A DNA stretch of 64,000 bases from a virus. Location: positions 62,001 through 126,000 of IMG/VR virus record IMGVR_UViG_3300046694_000223; one strand, given 5' to 3'. A model generated the notes under the pieces. That model was not told where the DNA came from and ran no database searches. It worked only from the letters and a program-made list of their open reading frames with translations. The position numbers and the translations under genes were made by a program. This document shows positions 17,290-25,876 of this stretch, piece by piece (the first letter of the stretch is position 1; every line of letters begins with the position of its first letter).

Positions 17290-17592
17290 CTATTCTGTTT
17301 TGTCATACGTAAATGCGTCACGAGTTGCAGTAAGTAATTTATTTTTGCCTTGATATTCTTCGTCAAGATAGAACTCAAACTCTTGACCCTCATAAGGAAT
17401 TAGTAAATTATGTGAGGGAATATCCCCATAATTACGTACATGCTGTTCTCCGTTTGGCAACTCAAAACATACGACAATTTTATTACCCTGAGTGTTTGTT
17501 TTCATATGTATACGGAATATTGAGTCTGTTTTGGGCGGTAAGTTGTAAACATTATCCTGCGATTGTTTCTTTGATTTACTTATCTTTTTCAT
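17290..17592 (-). CDS. Hypothetical basic protein, 100 aa
   Basis: SD AAAGGAGTAAATATA before the ATG. Lys-rich N-terminus, beta-rich body. Function unknown. Confidence 0.7.
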   Translation of the reverse strand: MKKISKSKKQSQDNVYNLPPKTDSIFRIHMKTNTQGNKIVVCFELPNGEQHVRNYGDIPSHNLLIPYEGQEFEFYLDEEYQGKNKLLTATRDAFTYDKTE

Positions 17593-17628
17593 TATATTTA
17601 CTCCTTTTAATATTTTTGATTTTTATCA

Positions 17629-17922
17629 CTATTTATTTTCATCAACGCCCTTTATGAATCCTCCATATGAAGTAAACAACGTTTCAACCGATATTTGTAA
17701 ATCATATGCCTTATTTTTTGAAACCTTAAATGAATCACTCGGATCTAAGATATAACCGTATTTAAACCCATCTTCGTTTTTGAAGATCATAATGTCTCCT
17801 TTTTGCGTACTAACCGTTTCTATGTATGTTTGATTATAAACAGTTTTAACATCATTTTTACATCCACTTAATGTTAGTGCGCTAACCACAATAAATCCGA
17901 TTGCCAATAGTCTATTAGTCAT
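17629..17922 (-). CDS. Phage-encoded lipoprotein
   Basis: 97 residues with a classic lipoprotein signal: short positive N-terminus, hydrophobic stretch, and lipobox LSGC with Cys 21 as the lipid-modified residue. The mature part is about 76 residues, beta-rich. Lipoproteins made by prophages often block infection by related phages; that role is only inferred here. Start overlaps the HD gene by 8 nt. Confidence 0.8.
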   Translation of the reverse strand: MTNRLLAIGFIVVSALTLSGCKNDVKTVYNQTYIETVSTQKGDIMIFKNEDGFKYGYILDPSDSFKVSKNKAYDLQISVETLFTSYGGFIKGVDENK

Positions 17923-18376
17923 TTTTATTTAATTCCCTCCATGCTTTCTCGTATTTTTTTACTCGCTTGTAATCTGCCTCTGTTGGGCTTTGAATCCGAC
18001 TCAAATCCATATTGTCCTCAATATCTGCAATTTTAACTTTGAGGGCCAGTTTATTTTGTTTACAGCGTCTAATGAAGTCCATATAGGACTCATCCTTCTT
18101 CCTTGAAATGGCTTTCAGTGCCTCAATAACCATCTTACTAAACTCACTTTCTTCAGCATCGTGTACAGAAAATGGTGTATCTTCAAGCACATCATGCAGC
18201 ACAGCAACAATTCTAGAGGTATTGTCGTTCATTTTTAACATGACTCTAAGTGGGTGTAGAATATAAGGATTACTTCCTTTGTCTAATTGACCAGAATGTA
18301 ACTCGGCGGCGACTTTGATTGCTTTAGATAATTCATTACTGTGTTCTGCTTTTTGGATATAATCGCCTAATTCCAT
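17915..18376 (-). CDS. SpoT/MESH1-like HD hydrolase
   Basis: 153 residues. The motifs (HSGQLDKGSNPYILHPLRV, then VLHDVLEDT, then KIADIEDNMD) match the metal-binding HD domain of RelA/SpoT-type hydrolases, which remove pyrophosphate from (p)ppGpp or act on related nucleotides. There is no synthetase domain. A phage enzyme of this type could counter the stringent response; that is inference. It lies directly after an exonuclease gene. Confidence 0.8.
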   Translation of the reverse strand: MELGDYIQKAEHSNELSKAIKVAAELHSGQLDKGSNPYILHPLRVMLKMNDNTSRIVAVLHDVLEDTPFSVHDAEESEFSKMVIEALKAISRKKDESYMDFIRRCKQNKLALKVKIADIEDNMDLSRIQSPTEADYKRVKKYEKAWRELNKND

Positions 18377-18378
18377 TT

Positions 18379-19140
18379 TTACCCCATCCTATCAATAAAA
18401 TTCTTACTAGGCTTAATTAATTCTGTGCTTAACAACTGATAAAACTCTTTTTCAATTACAACTGTTTCTTTCTTTTTTATGTTTAATAACTTATATGCCA
18501 ACAAATATTCTTTTGATACTTTATATCCGCTCCAAGTAGGCAGTTCTCCATATTCCAATTCTTTTGTTATATACCTCATTGCTATTTTTCTCATGTTTTT
18601 ATAAAATATTTTTTCTTTGTCTACCGAATCTGAAGGTAAGTTCTTTAGATGGTTAAAGTATTTAATAAATATTTGCGCTGTGTTTTCGGCATCATAAAAG
18701 GCATTATGACTTTTACCATAGCGAGCAATACCTTCTTTTGATAACGTATTTTTTAAAGATCCAGTATAAAAAAATGTCAGGTCAACAAAATTTGTTATCC
18801 ACTTAGTATTTACCTTATTTAACCTACAATCAAAAAACAGCCTTGTCTGTTCTTCTTTTCCCCAAGTATAGAATCTATACTCTTTGCCAATGAATTTTTT
18901 GAATTTTACTATTACATCAACAAACGGTTCTCCTATTCTGTAAATATCTTCTGGATTAATATCACAAAAATCTATTACAAACTTTGTTAATGAGTTGTTT
19001 ATTCTTATATAGTGGTTAAATCTTTCTACTATTTCCCCTTGATCATTTACCTTTATGGCTCCAATTTGGAAAGTTTCCATTGGATTAACTGAAAAATATT
19101 TTCTACCATTAAATTCTGTATCTAGAACAATATGATTCAT
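18379..19140 (-). CDS. DEDDh 3'-5' exonuclease
   Basis: 253 residues. Exo I motif LDTEFNG (D7, E9), Exo II region around WGKEEQTRLFFD, and Exo III SHNAFYDAENT (His and Asp) define the DEDDh family of DnaQ/KapD-like exonucleases acting on DNA or RNA ends. The last 80 residues are a helical extension. Ends two bases before the HD gene starts, so the two are co-transcribed. Confidence 0.83.
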   Translation of the reverse strand: MNHIVLDTEFNGRKYFSVNPMETFQIGAIKVNDQGEIVERFNHYIRINNSLTKFVIDFCDINPEDIYRIGEPFVDVIVKFKKFIGKEYRFYTWGKEEQTRLFFDCRLNKVNTKWITNFVDLTFFYTGSLKNTLSKEGIARYGKSHNAFYDAENTAQIFIKYFNHLKNLPSDSVDKEKIFYKNMRKIAMRYITKELEYGELPTWSGYKVSKEYLLAYKLLNIKKKETVVIEKEFYQLLSTELIKPSKNFIDRMG

Positions 19141-19157
19141 AAACCTCCCTCCCTTAA

Positions 19158-19598
19158 TTATTTATAATATTTTTTTATTTCTGATGATGCTCTAAATATT
19201 CCAAATACTTTTATAGAAATAATATTGTTTTTCAAATCCTCAAGAGAGATCTCGTCTATGATTGTCAAGCTCCCAAAGACAACCAGTTTAATTTTCAGGT
19301 CTTCTTTGTTCTCAATTTTTGCCACTGTCCCACTAAACTCGACCAACTCAAAAAATTCTTCTTTGTCAATTACATGCGGTCCAACCCAAAGAGCAAACTT
19401 TTTACTTCTCGTTTTTTCTTCTTCAAATCCCTTCATTGCACTTTCGATAATATAACTATGCTTATCTGCTTGATTTCGGATAGCAGTTCTAAAAAAATCT
19501 GTTCTGTCCTTGTATAATGTCTTTTCAACTAATAAATCAATATTGGCTAAATCCATTGCACTCACATTGATTGACACCTTTTCTGTATCGTCTGCCAT
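19158..19598 (-). CDS. Ribbon-helix-helix regulator
   Basis: 146 residues from the ATG at 19598 (SD AAGGAG, spacing 10). Residues 7-45 (VSINVSAMDLANIDLLVE...DRTDFFRTAI) match a CopG/Arc-type RHH DNA-binding fold; the rest may bind a partner or ligand. It is the first gene after a strong promoter with a dyad inside the spacer, so it probably represses itself and the downstream exonuclease, HD and lipoprotein genes. Confidence 0.75.
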   Translation of the reverse strand: MADDTEKVSINVSAMDLANIDLLVEKTLYKDRTDFFRTAIRNQADKHSYIIESAMKGFEEEKTRSKKFALWVGPHVIDKEEFFELVEFSGTVAKIENKEDLKIKLVVFGSLTIIDEISLEDLKNNIISIKVFGIFRASSEIKKYYK

Positions 19599-19630
19599 AT
19601 CATATCCACTCCTTAGTGTTATATGATCCA

Positions 19631-19659
19631 AATATACTCCACATGGAGCATAAAGTCAA
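19631..19659 (-). promoter_or_regulatory. Strong promoter of the RHH operon with operator dyad
   Basis: -35 TTGACT, 17 bp spacer, -10 TATATT. Between them is CTCCACATGGAG (19637-19648), a dyad of 5 bp arms, a plausible RHH operator. Confidence 0.8.
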
Positions 19660-19708
19660 ACGAATATGGATATGAATATTAATAAAAGCCCAATTTTATC
19701 ATCTTTTT

Positions 19709-19888
19709 CTAATTAGAAAAGTCAAATGATTCAGCGCAACTCCCACATAATTCATGTGCTAATGCGTCTGGATTTTGGCAATTATGCTCAATATCTAATT
19801 CATCACTATATGAACTCCCATTGATGTCATAATAGCAAACTTCATCAAGGATACTACTTTCGAAACTACAGACTTTACATTTAAGCAT
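19709..19888 (-). CDS. Zinc-binding protein, 59 aa
   Basis: Five or more Cys in pairs (CKVC near the start, LCGSC near the end) suggest a zinc knuckle. ATG at 19888; a TTG at 19894 is also possible. Confidence 0.65.
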   Translation of the reverse strand: MLKCKVCSFESSILDEVCYYDINGSSYSDELDIEHNCQNPDALAHELCGSCAESFDFSN

Positions 19889-19915
19889 ATTCAAAACACC
19901 CCTTATTTTTTCGTT

Positions 19916-20338
19916 TTATTTTACTTTAAACAAATCCATTAATTCTTGATACTCATCGACCAGAGATTGTCTTCCTTGCTTTATGTATTGTCTTACTACG
20001 TCAGCCTGACAGTTCAAACTTTTACCTTTAAAAATATCATTGAAATCATCAAATCCTTTAGCATACTCAACCAGATCAGGATTATTATCCAGATAATTGA
20101 CCCACAACATTTGATACCATTGGGACAAGAATCTCAACTCGTATTGTCTGCCGTTCAACTCAATATGAGTAGGCTGCTTACCTTTAGCATCTTTCCATGA
20201 TGCTGGGTTAAAATCACCAAACCGCTTTGCAAGTTGATAATGGTTTTCTATGCTGTCGTATTTACCCCATGCTCTAACTTTTGCGTAAAATGCCGAGAAA
20301 CGCTTATCTCCTTTTGATGAACACTCAAGAATTTTCAA
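19916..20338 (-). CDS. Conserved phage protein, 140 aa
   Basis: The opening ECSSKGDKRFSAFYAKV and the later YAKGFDDFNDIFKGKS and NCQADVVRQY blocks look like a conserved phage/bacterial family that I have seen without assigned function. Soluble alpha/beta protein. SD AGGAGGATTAAAACTTG is somewhat far from the start. Confidence 0.7.
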   Translation of the reverse strand: MKILECSSKGDKRFSAFYAKVRAWGKYDSIENHYQLAKRFGDFNPASWKDAKGKQPTHIELNGRQYELRFLSQWYQMLWVNYLDNNPDLVEYAKGFDDFNDIFKGKSLNCQADVVRQYIKQGRQSLVDEYQELMDLFKVK

Positions 20339-20355
20339 GTTTTAATCCTCCTTAT

Positions 20356-20589
20356 TTAGCGCATGTCATCTCGCTGCTCAATATATCCTTTGAAATACTC
20401 CCAGTTTCGATCAAGTACACCAATGTTCCTAGTGATATATCCTTCGGCAACTTCTTCGTCAATCATTCCTTGCTCTGATAACTGAAACATGAATTCAATT
20501 TTATTAATGGTTTCTAAAAAACCTTGTGCGCATCCCTTAGCATAGTTTAATCGGTATTGACTAAGACCATGTTTATATTCCATTTTCAT
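20356..20589 (-). CDS. Hypothetical helical protein, 77 aa
   Basis: SD AGAGGAGATGAAA before the ATG. Three predicted helices. Function unknown. Confidence 0.7.
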   Translation of the reverse strand: MKMEYKHGLSQYRLNYAKGCAQGFLETINKIEFMFQLSEQGMIDEEVAEGYITRNIGVLDRNWEYFKGYIEQRDDMR

Positions 20590-20618
20590 CTCCTCTTTCC
20601 AATGAAATGTTCATTCTA

Positions 20619-20807
20619 TCAGATATTATCTCTAACTATTTTTACCAGCCATTGCCCTGAACTGCGATCACAGAAAGCATCGTCTTGGGCCAAATATTCT
20701 TTAGATTCTGATTCTGTTTCGCCAACAGTACGAAACCTGTCATCCTTTTTGATGTTTTGACACTGAACAGTTACCCATTTATCATCTTTTAACACTTCTA
20801 ATTTCAT
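20619..20807 (-). CDS. Hypothetical protein, 62 aa
   Basis: SD AGGAAGGAAA before the ATG. Short beta-rich start (KLEVLKDDKWVTVQCQNIKKDD), a pattern common in small phage proteins. Confidence 0.65.
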   Translation of the reverse strand: MKLEVLKDDKWVTVQCQNIKKDDRFRTVGETESESKEYLAQDDAFCDRSSGQWLVKIVRDNI

Positions 20808-20843
20808 TTTCCTTCCTCATTTCTTTGTAAAATATGTATTTAC

Positions 20844-21032
20844 TTAAACTTCTAAATGCTCCAAATGATCTTCCACACCATGTATCGCTACGTCAAAATA
20901 GTCAGCAGCCATACTGATTGTCTCTTCATCGACTTTCCATGATTTTAAATATCCGATCATTTGTTTCTTTTGAAACTCTATTTCTCCCACGACTGCATCA
21001 ACCGCAACAAAATTCCCTGTTGGTTGTGTCAC
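20844..21032 (-). CDS. Hypothetical helical protein, 62 aa
   Basis: SD AGAGGTGGATAATAGT before the ATG. Acidic, three helices, His-rich end. Function unknown. Confidence 0.65.
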   Translation of the reverse strand: MTQPTGNFVAVDAVVGEIEFQKKQMIGYLKSWKVDEETISMAADYFDVAIHGVEDHLEHLEV

Positions 21033-21144
21033 TATTATCCACCTCTATTTTTTTATTTTCTTAAAGAAACACGCATTTCATCATGACTACTGCCACTAAA
21101 GCCCCTTATCTATCTAGCCGAAATGGCAGTTGTTTTTGTGATTA

Positions 21145-22377
21145 TTAAACCTTAAATTTGCAATCCCTATGATAACTCATGTACTTCTGATGCTCATATG
21201 ACAAAGCAACATATATGTCCTCATTAATATCCATAATATCTATTGTTTTTGCATCTAGAAGTTTAGAAATCATAATTTTCCCTTGTATGTCAAAGCTAAT
21301 ATATCCCTTGTCAAATAGTAAATCTAAGTTTGGAATTAGTAACAAGCCATTATAAACATCTAAGCGCTCGTAATCATTACTATCAGTCCAAGGCTTAATA
21401 TGAGATGCACGAAGCAGGTCGATCTTTTTACAACCTGTTACCGAGCACTCTCCCCACTTAGAGATTAGCGACGATCTAAATTTAATTTGTCCTATTCTTG
21501 TGTTAACGTTTCTTTCTTTTTCTGTTGGTGTTTGAGTTTCCATGTCAGATTGTTCAAAAGACTTATAATCCGATGCATCCATATCTATGTAGCAGTATTC
21601 TCTTTTCATGGTATGTTTAAAGTTCTTTTCTTTATTTTTCAGATAAATAAAAATCTGTTCGTCCAGGAAATTGTTTCCTTTAAACTTTTGGTTAAGTATT
21701 CCAGAAATAATATTCTCCGATTCCTCATGATCTAACTCTAAGTACATGAAGTTATTGCCTTGATAACCAGTAAAAGCAACGTATAAGGCGGGTGCAAAAA
21801 AGTATAAGTCATTTACCCTCAAAGCTACAATTTTTTCTGCTTTAAAAATTATATTTCTATAATAATCTGTCATTTTTGAGTCAAGGCCATTGTGTACCAT
21901 AGTAATGTTTTTTATGATGTCTGAAAATTTAGTGATTGCCTTAATATTCGAGGGATAGAAAAAATCCAATATATCATTAATATATCTGTTGTTCTCAACT
22001 ATCATGGGCCAATATTTACGTTTTTTATTGTTTGGTGTAATATCATATTTTTCACAATAGCGTAAATACTCCTCTTCAAGAAGTACATCTTCTCTATCTT
22101 TCCCTATCAATTTTGATATTTTTTGATTAGTGTCCCTTCCATCTATTTCAATTTCGTTTTCTATAATCTGCATATGCTTCTCAATTGAATTATCTGCATA
22201 CCCAACAAATCTACTTGGAGCAAATATAAGCTCATCATTAACTTGAACAACAATGAAAGTTGCTCCTCTACTGATTAAATTCTCATAAAACTCTCGATAT
22301 GCACCATTGCGATAACCATGTAATCTTTTAGTGTTCTCTACCAACTGACTTTCCTTGTTAACAATTTCTAATTCCAA
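21145..22377 (-). CDS. HNH endonuclease with duplicated N-terminal module
   Basis: 410 residues from a TTG at 22377 (SD AAGGAGGT). The C-terminal 110 residues form an HNH domain of the HNH_2 type: CSVTGCKK, LRASHIKPW, NGLLLIPNLDLLFDKG. The N-terminal part has two related blocks, VVQVNDELIFAPSRFVGY and ALRVNDLYFFAPALYVAF, suggesting a duplicated recognition domain. This looks like a stand-alone restriction-type nuclease rather than a homing enzyme; inference. It stands alone after its own promoter and a structured region. Confidence 0.78.
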   Translation of the reverse strand: MELEIVNKESQLVENTKRLHGYRNGAYREFYENLISRGATFIVVQVNDELIFAPSRFVGYADNSIEKHMQIIENEIEIDGRDTNQKISKLIGKDREDVLLEEEYLRYCEKYDITPNNKKRKYWPMIVENNRYINDILDFFYPSNIKAITKFSDIIKNITMVHNGLDSKMTDYYRNIIFKAEKIVALRVNDLYFFAPALYVAFTGYQGNNFMYLELDHEESENIISGILNQKFKGNNFLDEQIFIYLKNKEKNFKHTMKREYCYIDMDASDYKSFEQSDMETQTPTEKERNVNTRIGQIKFRSSLISKWGECSVTGCKKIDLLRASHIKPWTDSNDYERLDVYNGLLLIPNLDLLFDKGYISFDIQGKIMISKLLDAKTIDIMDINEDIYVALSYEHQKYMSYHRDCKFKV

Positions 22378-22534
22378 AATGAATACCTCCTTGCCAATAT
22401 ATGTATTCATACTAGCACATGCGATATCAAACAAAAACCTAATAAAACGTGCCGTTTATGTGGTTTTACCCCTCTATAGTTTCTATATATTTCTCCTCCT
22501 CATAAAAAAGTGGCATAGCGACTTATCTAATGCC

Positions 22535-22563
22535 ATCATACCAGTTTAATTATGTAATGTATA
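22535..22563 (-). promoter_or_regulatory. Promoter of the HNH gene with adjacent element
   Basis: -35 TATACA, 17 bp, -10 TATGAT. The element (22566-22580) is two bases upstream of the -35. Confidence 0.7.
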
Positions 22564-22604
22564 TATATTTATTTATTAAATGTTATGAAAACAACACATC
22601 TTTG

Positions 22605-22790
22605 GTAAAAGCAGATAGACCGCCCTCCCAGCAAAGGTTTGCGGTCTATCCGTCATGTCCTGATTTTTGAGGCCAACCGCCCTTAAAAGCGGCTATTACA
22701 TCGGGAGTCGTGTTAGCGCACGATTCTCTTCATATCGGAGACAATCAAGCACTGTCTCTGATGTTCATGTTCGGTAATGATATTATATCG
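22605..22790. ncRNA. Candidate structured RNA
   Basis: The 383 nt gap between the Gp157 and HNH genes has no gene but holds a GC-richer stretch with at least four stems: AGACCGC/GCGGTCT, CCGC/GCGG, a 7-8 bp stem with AATCGTG/CACGACT, and GAGACA/TGTCTC. No long T run ends it on either strand, so strand and ends are open. It could be a small RNA, a leader or a structured 3' end. Confidence 0.5.
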
Positions 22791-22817
22791 TACTATTAAG
22801 TCAATTTCCAATCGTAT

Positions 22818-23339
22818 TTATGAAATCTGAATATGCTTCTTATCACTTACAAGCACAGCGCCCTCAATTGTTTCGCCCTCTTTTAGTTTTTTCAACGCTG
22901 CAAGTAGCGCTCTAGAATCCAGTTTTGCCTCTTGTGGAATCTTATATGCATCAGGGATCTGTTTCTCATCAATAATGCCAACTGATGGATTAGTCTTACG
23001 AATACTTACTTTGAATGTTCCAGCATTTACGACCTCAATCTTATTAACCTCTAGAACGCTTTGCATATATGACTTAAGTCCTTTATATTTATTCTCTAGA
23101 TATTTACGTTTCTTTGCAAGTCGAGCTTCTTCAGACTTAAACGATTCAATATCTCCTTCGATGTTCTTCATAAATTTAGTAATATTCTCAACCTTGCCAT
23201 TAATCTCATCTTCAATTGCTTCAAGTGTGTCAATATAAGATTGCAAATCATCTTCTGTTAAATCTTCACTATCCCAAGCTGCGTCTACATATTGATTAAA
23301 AACTCGATATTGTTCACCTAAAGTATATAATGCTGGCAT
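22818..23339 (-). CDS. Gp157-family protein
   Basis: 173 residues. The opening LYTLGEQYRVF, a long charged coiled coil, and the C-terminal VSIRKTNPSVGI...AVLVSDKKHIQI block match the siphovirus Gp157 family. Family members occur in phage replication/recombination modules and one was linked to phage resistance in Streptococcus. SD GGGAGAAATGAATTT before the ATG. Confidence 0.82.
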   Translation of the reverse strand: MPALYTLGEQYRVFNQYVDAAWDSEDLTEDDLQSYIDTLEAIEDEINGKVENITKFMKNIEGDIESFKSEEARLAKKRKYLENKYKGLKSYMQSVLEVNKIEVVNAGTFKVSIRKTNPSVGIIDEKQIPDAYKIPQEAKLDSRALLAALKKLKEGETIEGAVLVSDKKHIQIS

Positions 23340-23400
23340 AAATTCATTTCTCCCTTAATATGTATTTTTTGCTCCGATGAAACCCATCATTTATCAAGAC

Positions 23401-24474
23401 TTAATAATCTGAATCAACATGCTCTTTTACAATTTCATAATCTTTATATAACTGCGGGTCATTATCAGCAGCAATTCCATAGATAACGCTATAATTATAT
23501 TTACAATCTCTAAATACTCGACCGTCTCCATCCCAATTTTCGTACATATGAGATGTAATATCATTTTCAATTTCTTGATCAAGTTCACTCTCGACTGTAA
23601 AGGTGCTTAAGCCACCTTCCGCATAATCAAACCCATCGTTCCAGTCATTTCGATTCTCTTCAAGATAATGAGCCAATCTCAGGTATTTGTTCTTACTAAC
23701 AATCGCATCAAGCAACTCACTCCATGTATCTTCTAGTTCCATATCGTATTTAGCCAAAAGTAACGCCAATTTTTTGTTATATTCTTTTTCTTTCTGTTCC
23801 CTTTCCTTTTTAGTCCGTTCTTCTTTAAGTTTGCCCACTTCTTTTTTCCAAAGATTGCTTAGTTCTTTAAGTTTGTTTTCTTTGAGTGTTAGTAGTTCAT
23901 TCTGGCTATAGTTTGTTGGAATCTGACCTCTAATTTCTGAAGAGAAGGCATAATAAATTTCACTTTGTTTTTGCGATCTCCCCTTATATCCATAGTGTGA
24001 TTTCTTTAAACCAATTTGATCAAACAGATTAAATAATGAAGTTTCAACCTGCATATTATGATTTTTTATAGTGATGTTTTCGGCGTGTGTAATTTCGTCT
24101 AGTTCTGCAATATTATTTAGCAGATTAACAACTTTTTGATACGCTTCTTCATTATCTTCTCGTATGTATAATTTGTACCTCTTCGTACCATAACTGGCAT
24201 CTTCAAAACTAACAAGAGATATTCCTTTTAGTACTTCAACACATTTTTCAGGAACCTCAATTTGGATGTATTCCCTATTACTATAGAACTGGTATTCAGA
24301 TCTTTTATCAATCTTGATTAATTTCATCCATAGTGTTTTTAGTTGTAGTATTTTCCCAACAGTAGAAGCCTCTTCATGTTTCTTAATTTGATTTAATGTA
24401 TGAGATTTCAGCTTATCTAGTTCTTTACTCATTTCATCAAAATTTCTTTCCACACTATAACTATCTAAAATCAT
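23401..24474 (-). CDS. Hypothetical coiled-coil protein, 357 aa
   Basis: A long Lys/Glu-rich coiled coil covers about residues 195-250, between an alpha/beta N-terminal part and an acidic C-terminal domain. It is next to the Gp157 gene, itself coiled-coil. No enzyme motif seen. Confidence 0.72.
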   Translation of the reverse strand: MILDSYSVERNFDEMSKELDKLKSHTLNQIKKHEEASTVGKILQLKTLWMKLIKIDKRSEYQFYSNREYIQIEVPEKCVEVLKGISLVSFEDASYGTKRYKLYIREDNEEAYQKVVNLLNNIAELDEITHAENITIKNHNMQVETSLFNLFDQIGLKKSHYGYKGRSQKQSEIYYAFSSEIRGQIPTNYSQNELLTLKENKLKELSNLWKKEVGKLKEERTKKEREQKEKEYNKKLALLLAKYDMELEDTWSELLDAIVSKNKYLRLAHYLEENRNDWNDGFDYAEGGLSTFTVESELDQEIENDITSHMYENWDGDGRVFRDCKYNYSVIYGIAADNDPQLYKDYEIVKEHVDSDY

Positions 24475-24503
24475 TATTTGCCTCCTCTATAATATAATTT
24501 TGT

Positions 24504-24788
24504 TTAAAACAATATTTCAATTTTCTCTTGAGCAATAACTTCTACCACTGTTCCAATTTCATCAATATACACTCCTCTTTTTACAGGCAATGAGCTTGGG
24601 AAAGTTCGTACATATGAAATACCACTCTTAAGTTCTGTAAATACAACTCCGTCAGCACCCTTTTCATCAGGCTGATTGTCATTCTCAGAAAAGAAATAAT
24701 ATTCTGGTTCGTAAGATTTTTCTGATTCGATAATTAGTAAGTCTCCAGCCGTAGCTTCAACATCTGTTTGAGTGCGTTTGAATTTCAT
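24504..24788 (-). CDS. Hypothetical protein, 94 aa
   Basis: Beta-rich with several acidic turns; no family recognised. The SD is weak (AAGAGTGATTATAAGAAA). Confidence 0.65.
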   Translation of the reverse strand: MKFKRTQTDVEATAGDLLIIESEKSYEPEYYFFSENDNQPDEKGADGVVFTELKSGISYVRTFPSSLPVKRGVYIDEIGTVVEVIAQEKIEILF

Positions 24789-24843
24789 TTTCTTATAATC
24801 ACTCTTTCTTAATAAATTTTAGATTTTGTTTAAATTAAATATA

Positions 24844-24872
24844 TTTACTTTCCTCTCATTTCCATATATAAT
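24844..24872 (+). promoter_or_regulatory. Plus-strand sigma-A promoter
   Basis: -35 TTTACT (24844-24849), 17 bp spacer, -10 TATAAT (24867-24872). Drives the lone plus-strand gene that starts 33 bases further on. Confidence 0.8.
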
Positions 24873-24904
24873 CTATTTACCAAAAAATGAAAGAGGGTAT
24901 TCTT

Positions 24905-25249
24905 GTGAATCAAGGCAATCTTCCTCCAAGTCAGCAAGTCAGAGATATGATCTCTCTGCCAACTCCATGCGGTAACACCGTATACTATCCTGCCAATCTT
25001 GCTATACTTGGCACACAGGGTAAGTATTCATTATTTATGACTCTGGCTCACGAAAGTGGTAAGTCTTACTTGTGTATCACCCAACCAGACAGAGTAAGAT
25101 TCCGTAAGGAAGGTGATCCATTGGCAATTGCAATGATGTATGAAAGTGCTCCATGGAAAGAAGTACAAATGGCAGATGGTAATGGAATATTCTTTTATAA
25201 GGTCGCTCCTTCTCTCCAGGAACTAGAAGACTTCGTTAATACCCTATAA
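24905..25249 (+). CDS. Plus-strand orphan gene, 114 aa
   Basis: GTG start at 24905, seven bases after AAAGAGGG; the ATG at 24887 has no SD. Complete unit with its own promoter and terminator, opposite to all neighbours. Soluble alpha/beta protein with VRDMISLPTPCGNTVYY near the start. Function unknown; such isolated units in prophages are often lysogenic-conversion genes (inference). Confidence 0.8.
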   Translation: MNQGNLPPSQQVRDMISLPTPCGNTVYYPANLAILGTQGKYSLFMTLAHESGKSYLCITQPDRVRFRKEGDPLAIAMMYESAPWKEVQMADGNGIFFYKVAPSLQELEDFVNTL

Positions 25250-25258
25250 TTGGTTGTC

Positions 25259-25284
25259 TGAGACCTCTACGTGAGGTCTTTTTC
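25259..25284 (+). terminator. Terminator of the 24.9 kb orphan gene
   Basis: AGACCTC/GAGGTCT stem with 5 nt loop followed by TTTTTC. Confidence 0.88.
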
Positions 25285-25306
25285 TTGATATGAATATAAT
25301 TTATAA

Positions 25307-25684
25307 TCACTTTTTATTGTGCCACTTCTCAACATCTTTTTCAGTTATACACCCAGTTTTTAGATACATCTGCCAAACACCGTTCTGTTCACCATCAGCA
25401 TAATAATACGGGAATGGGCGGTATCCCAAAATTCTTGCTTTAACTACACTCTTTTTATCAATCAGAGTATGTGCTGGAGATGTGTGGCTTTTCCACTTAC
25501 CAAAGCCGTTCTCCCATTCAACTATTTTCCCTGCTTCTCCATGGCTACAACAACAACCTAGAGTAATAATGCCTAAATTGTTTAACATCTGTATTTCTGG
25601 AGCGATACATGCGTCTACTTTTACCGTTTGTTTGTTCTGTTTATTGATTACGTCAACATCACAATATGTACCATGTTTGCACAT
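25307..25684 (-). CDS. Cys-rich conserved protein, 125 aa
   Basis: A CIAPEIQMLNNLGI segment is followed by GCCCSHG, which with other Cys/His could bind metal. SD AGAGGGGAACTATATAA. Function unknown. Confidence 0.7.
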   Translation of the reverse strand: MCKHGTYCDVDVINKQNKQTVKVDACIAPEIQMLNNLGIITLGCCCSHGEAGKIVEWENGFGKWKSHTSPAHTLIDKKSVVKARILGYRPFPYYYADGEQNGVWQMYLKTGCITEKDVEKWHNKK

Positions 25685-25722
25685 TTATATAGTTCCCCTC
25701 TCTAATATATAAAATCACAATT

Positions 25723-25842
25723 CTATGCATTATTCTTCAGTTTCTTTTCCAATGCAATACAGTTTTCGATTGACCTGATTAAAATTTCCAGATAACGTTT
25801 TGAGGTTCTTGATGATGCATCACCATTAATCCTTATATCCAT
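25723..25842 (-). CDS. Very small basic protein, 39 aa
   Basis: ATG at 25842 with SD GGGGTTGGAGAT. A single amphipathic helix. Function unknown; short length keeps the call moderate. Confidence 0.55.
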   Translation of the reverse strand: MDIRINGDASSRTSKRYLEILIRSIENCIALEKKLKNNA

Positions 25843-25876
25843 ATCTCCAACCCCATTTCTTAATAAATTTCTCCTT

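Noticed and set aside
22605-22790. tRNA or tmRNA in the structured region
   Set aside because: Stems do not form a cloverleaf, and no T-loop consensus or CCA end is present.
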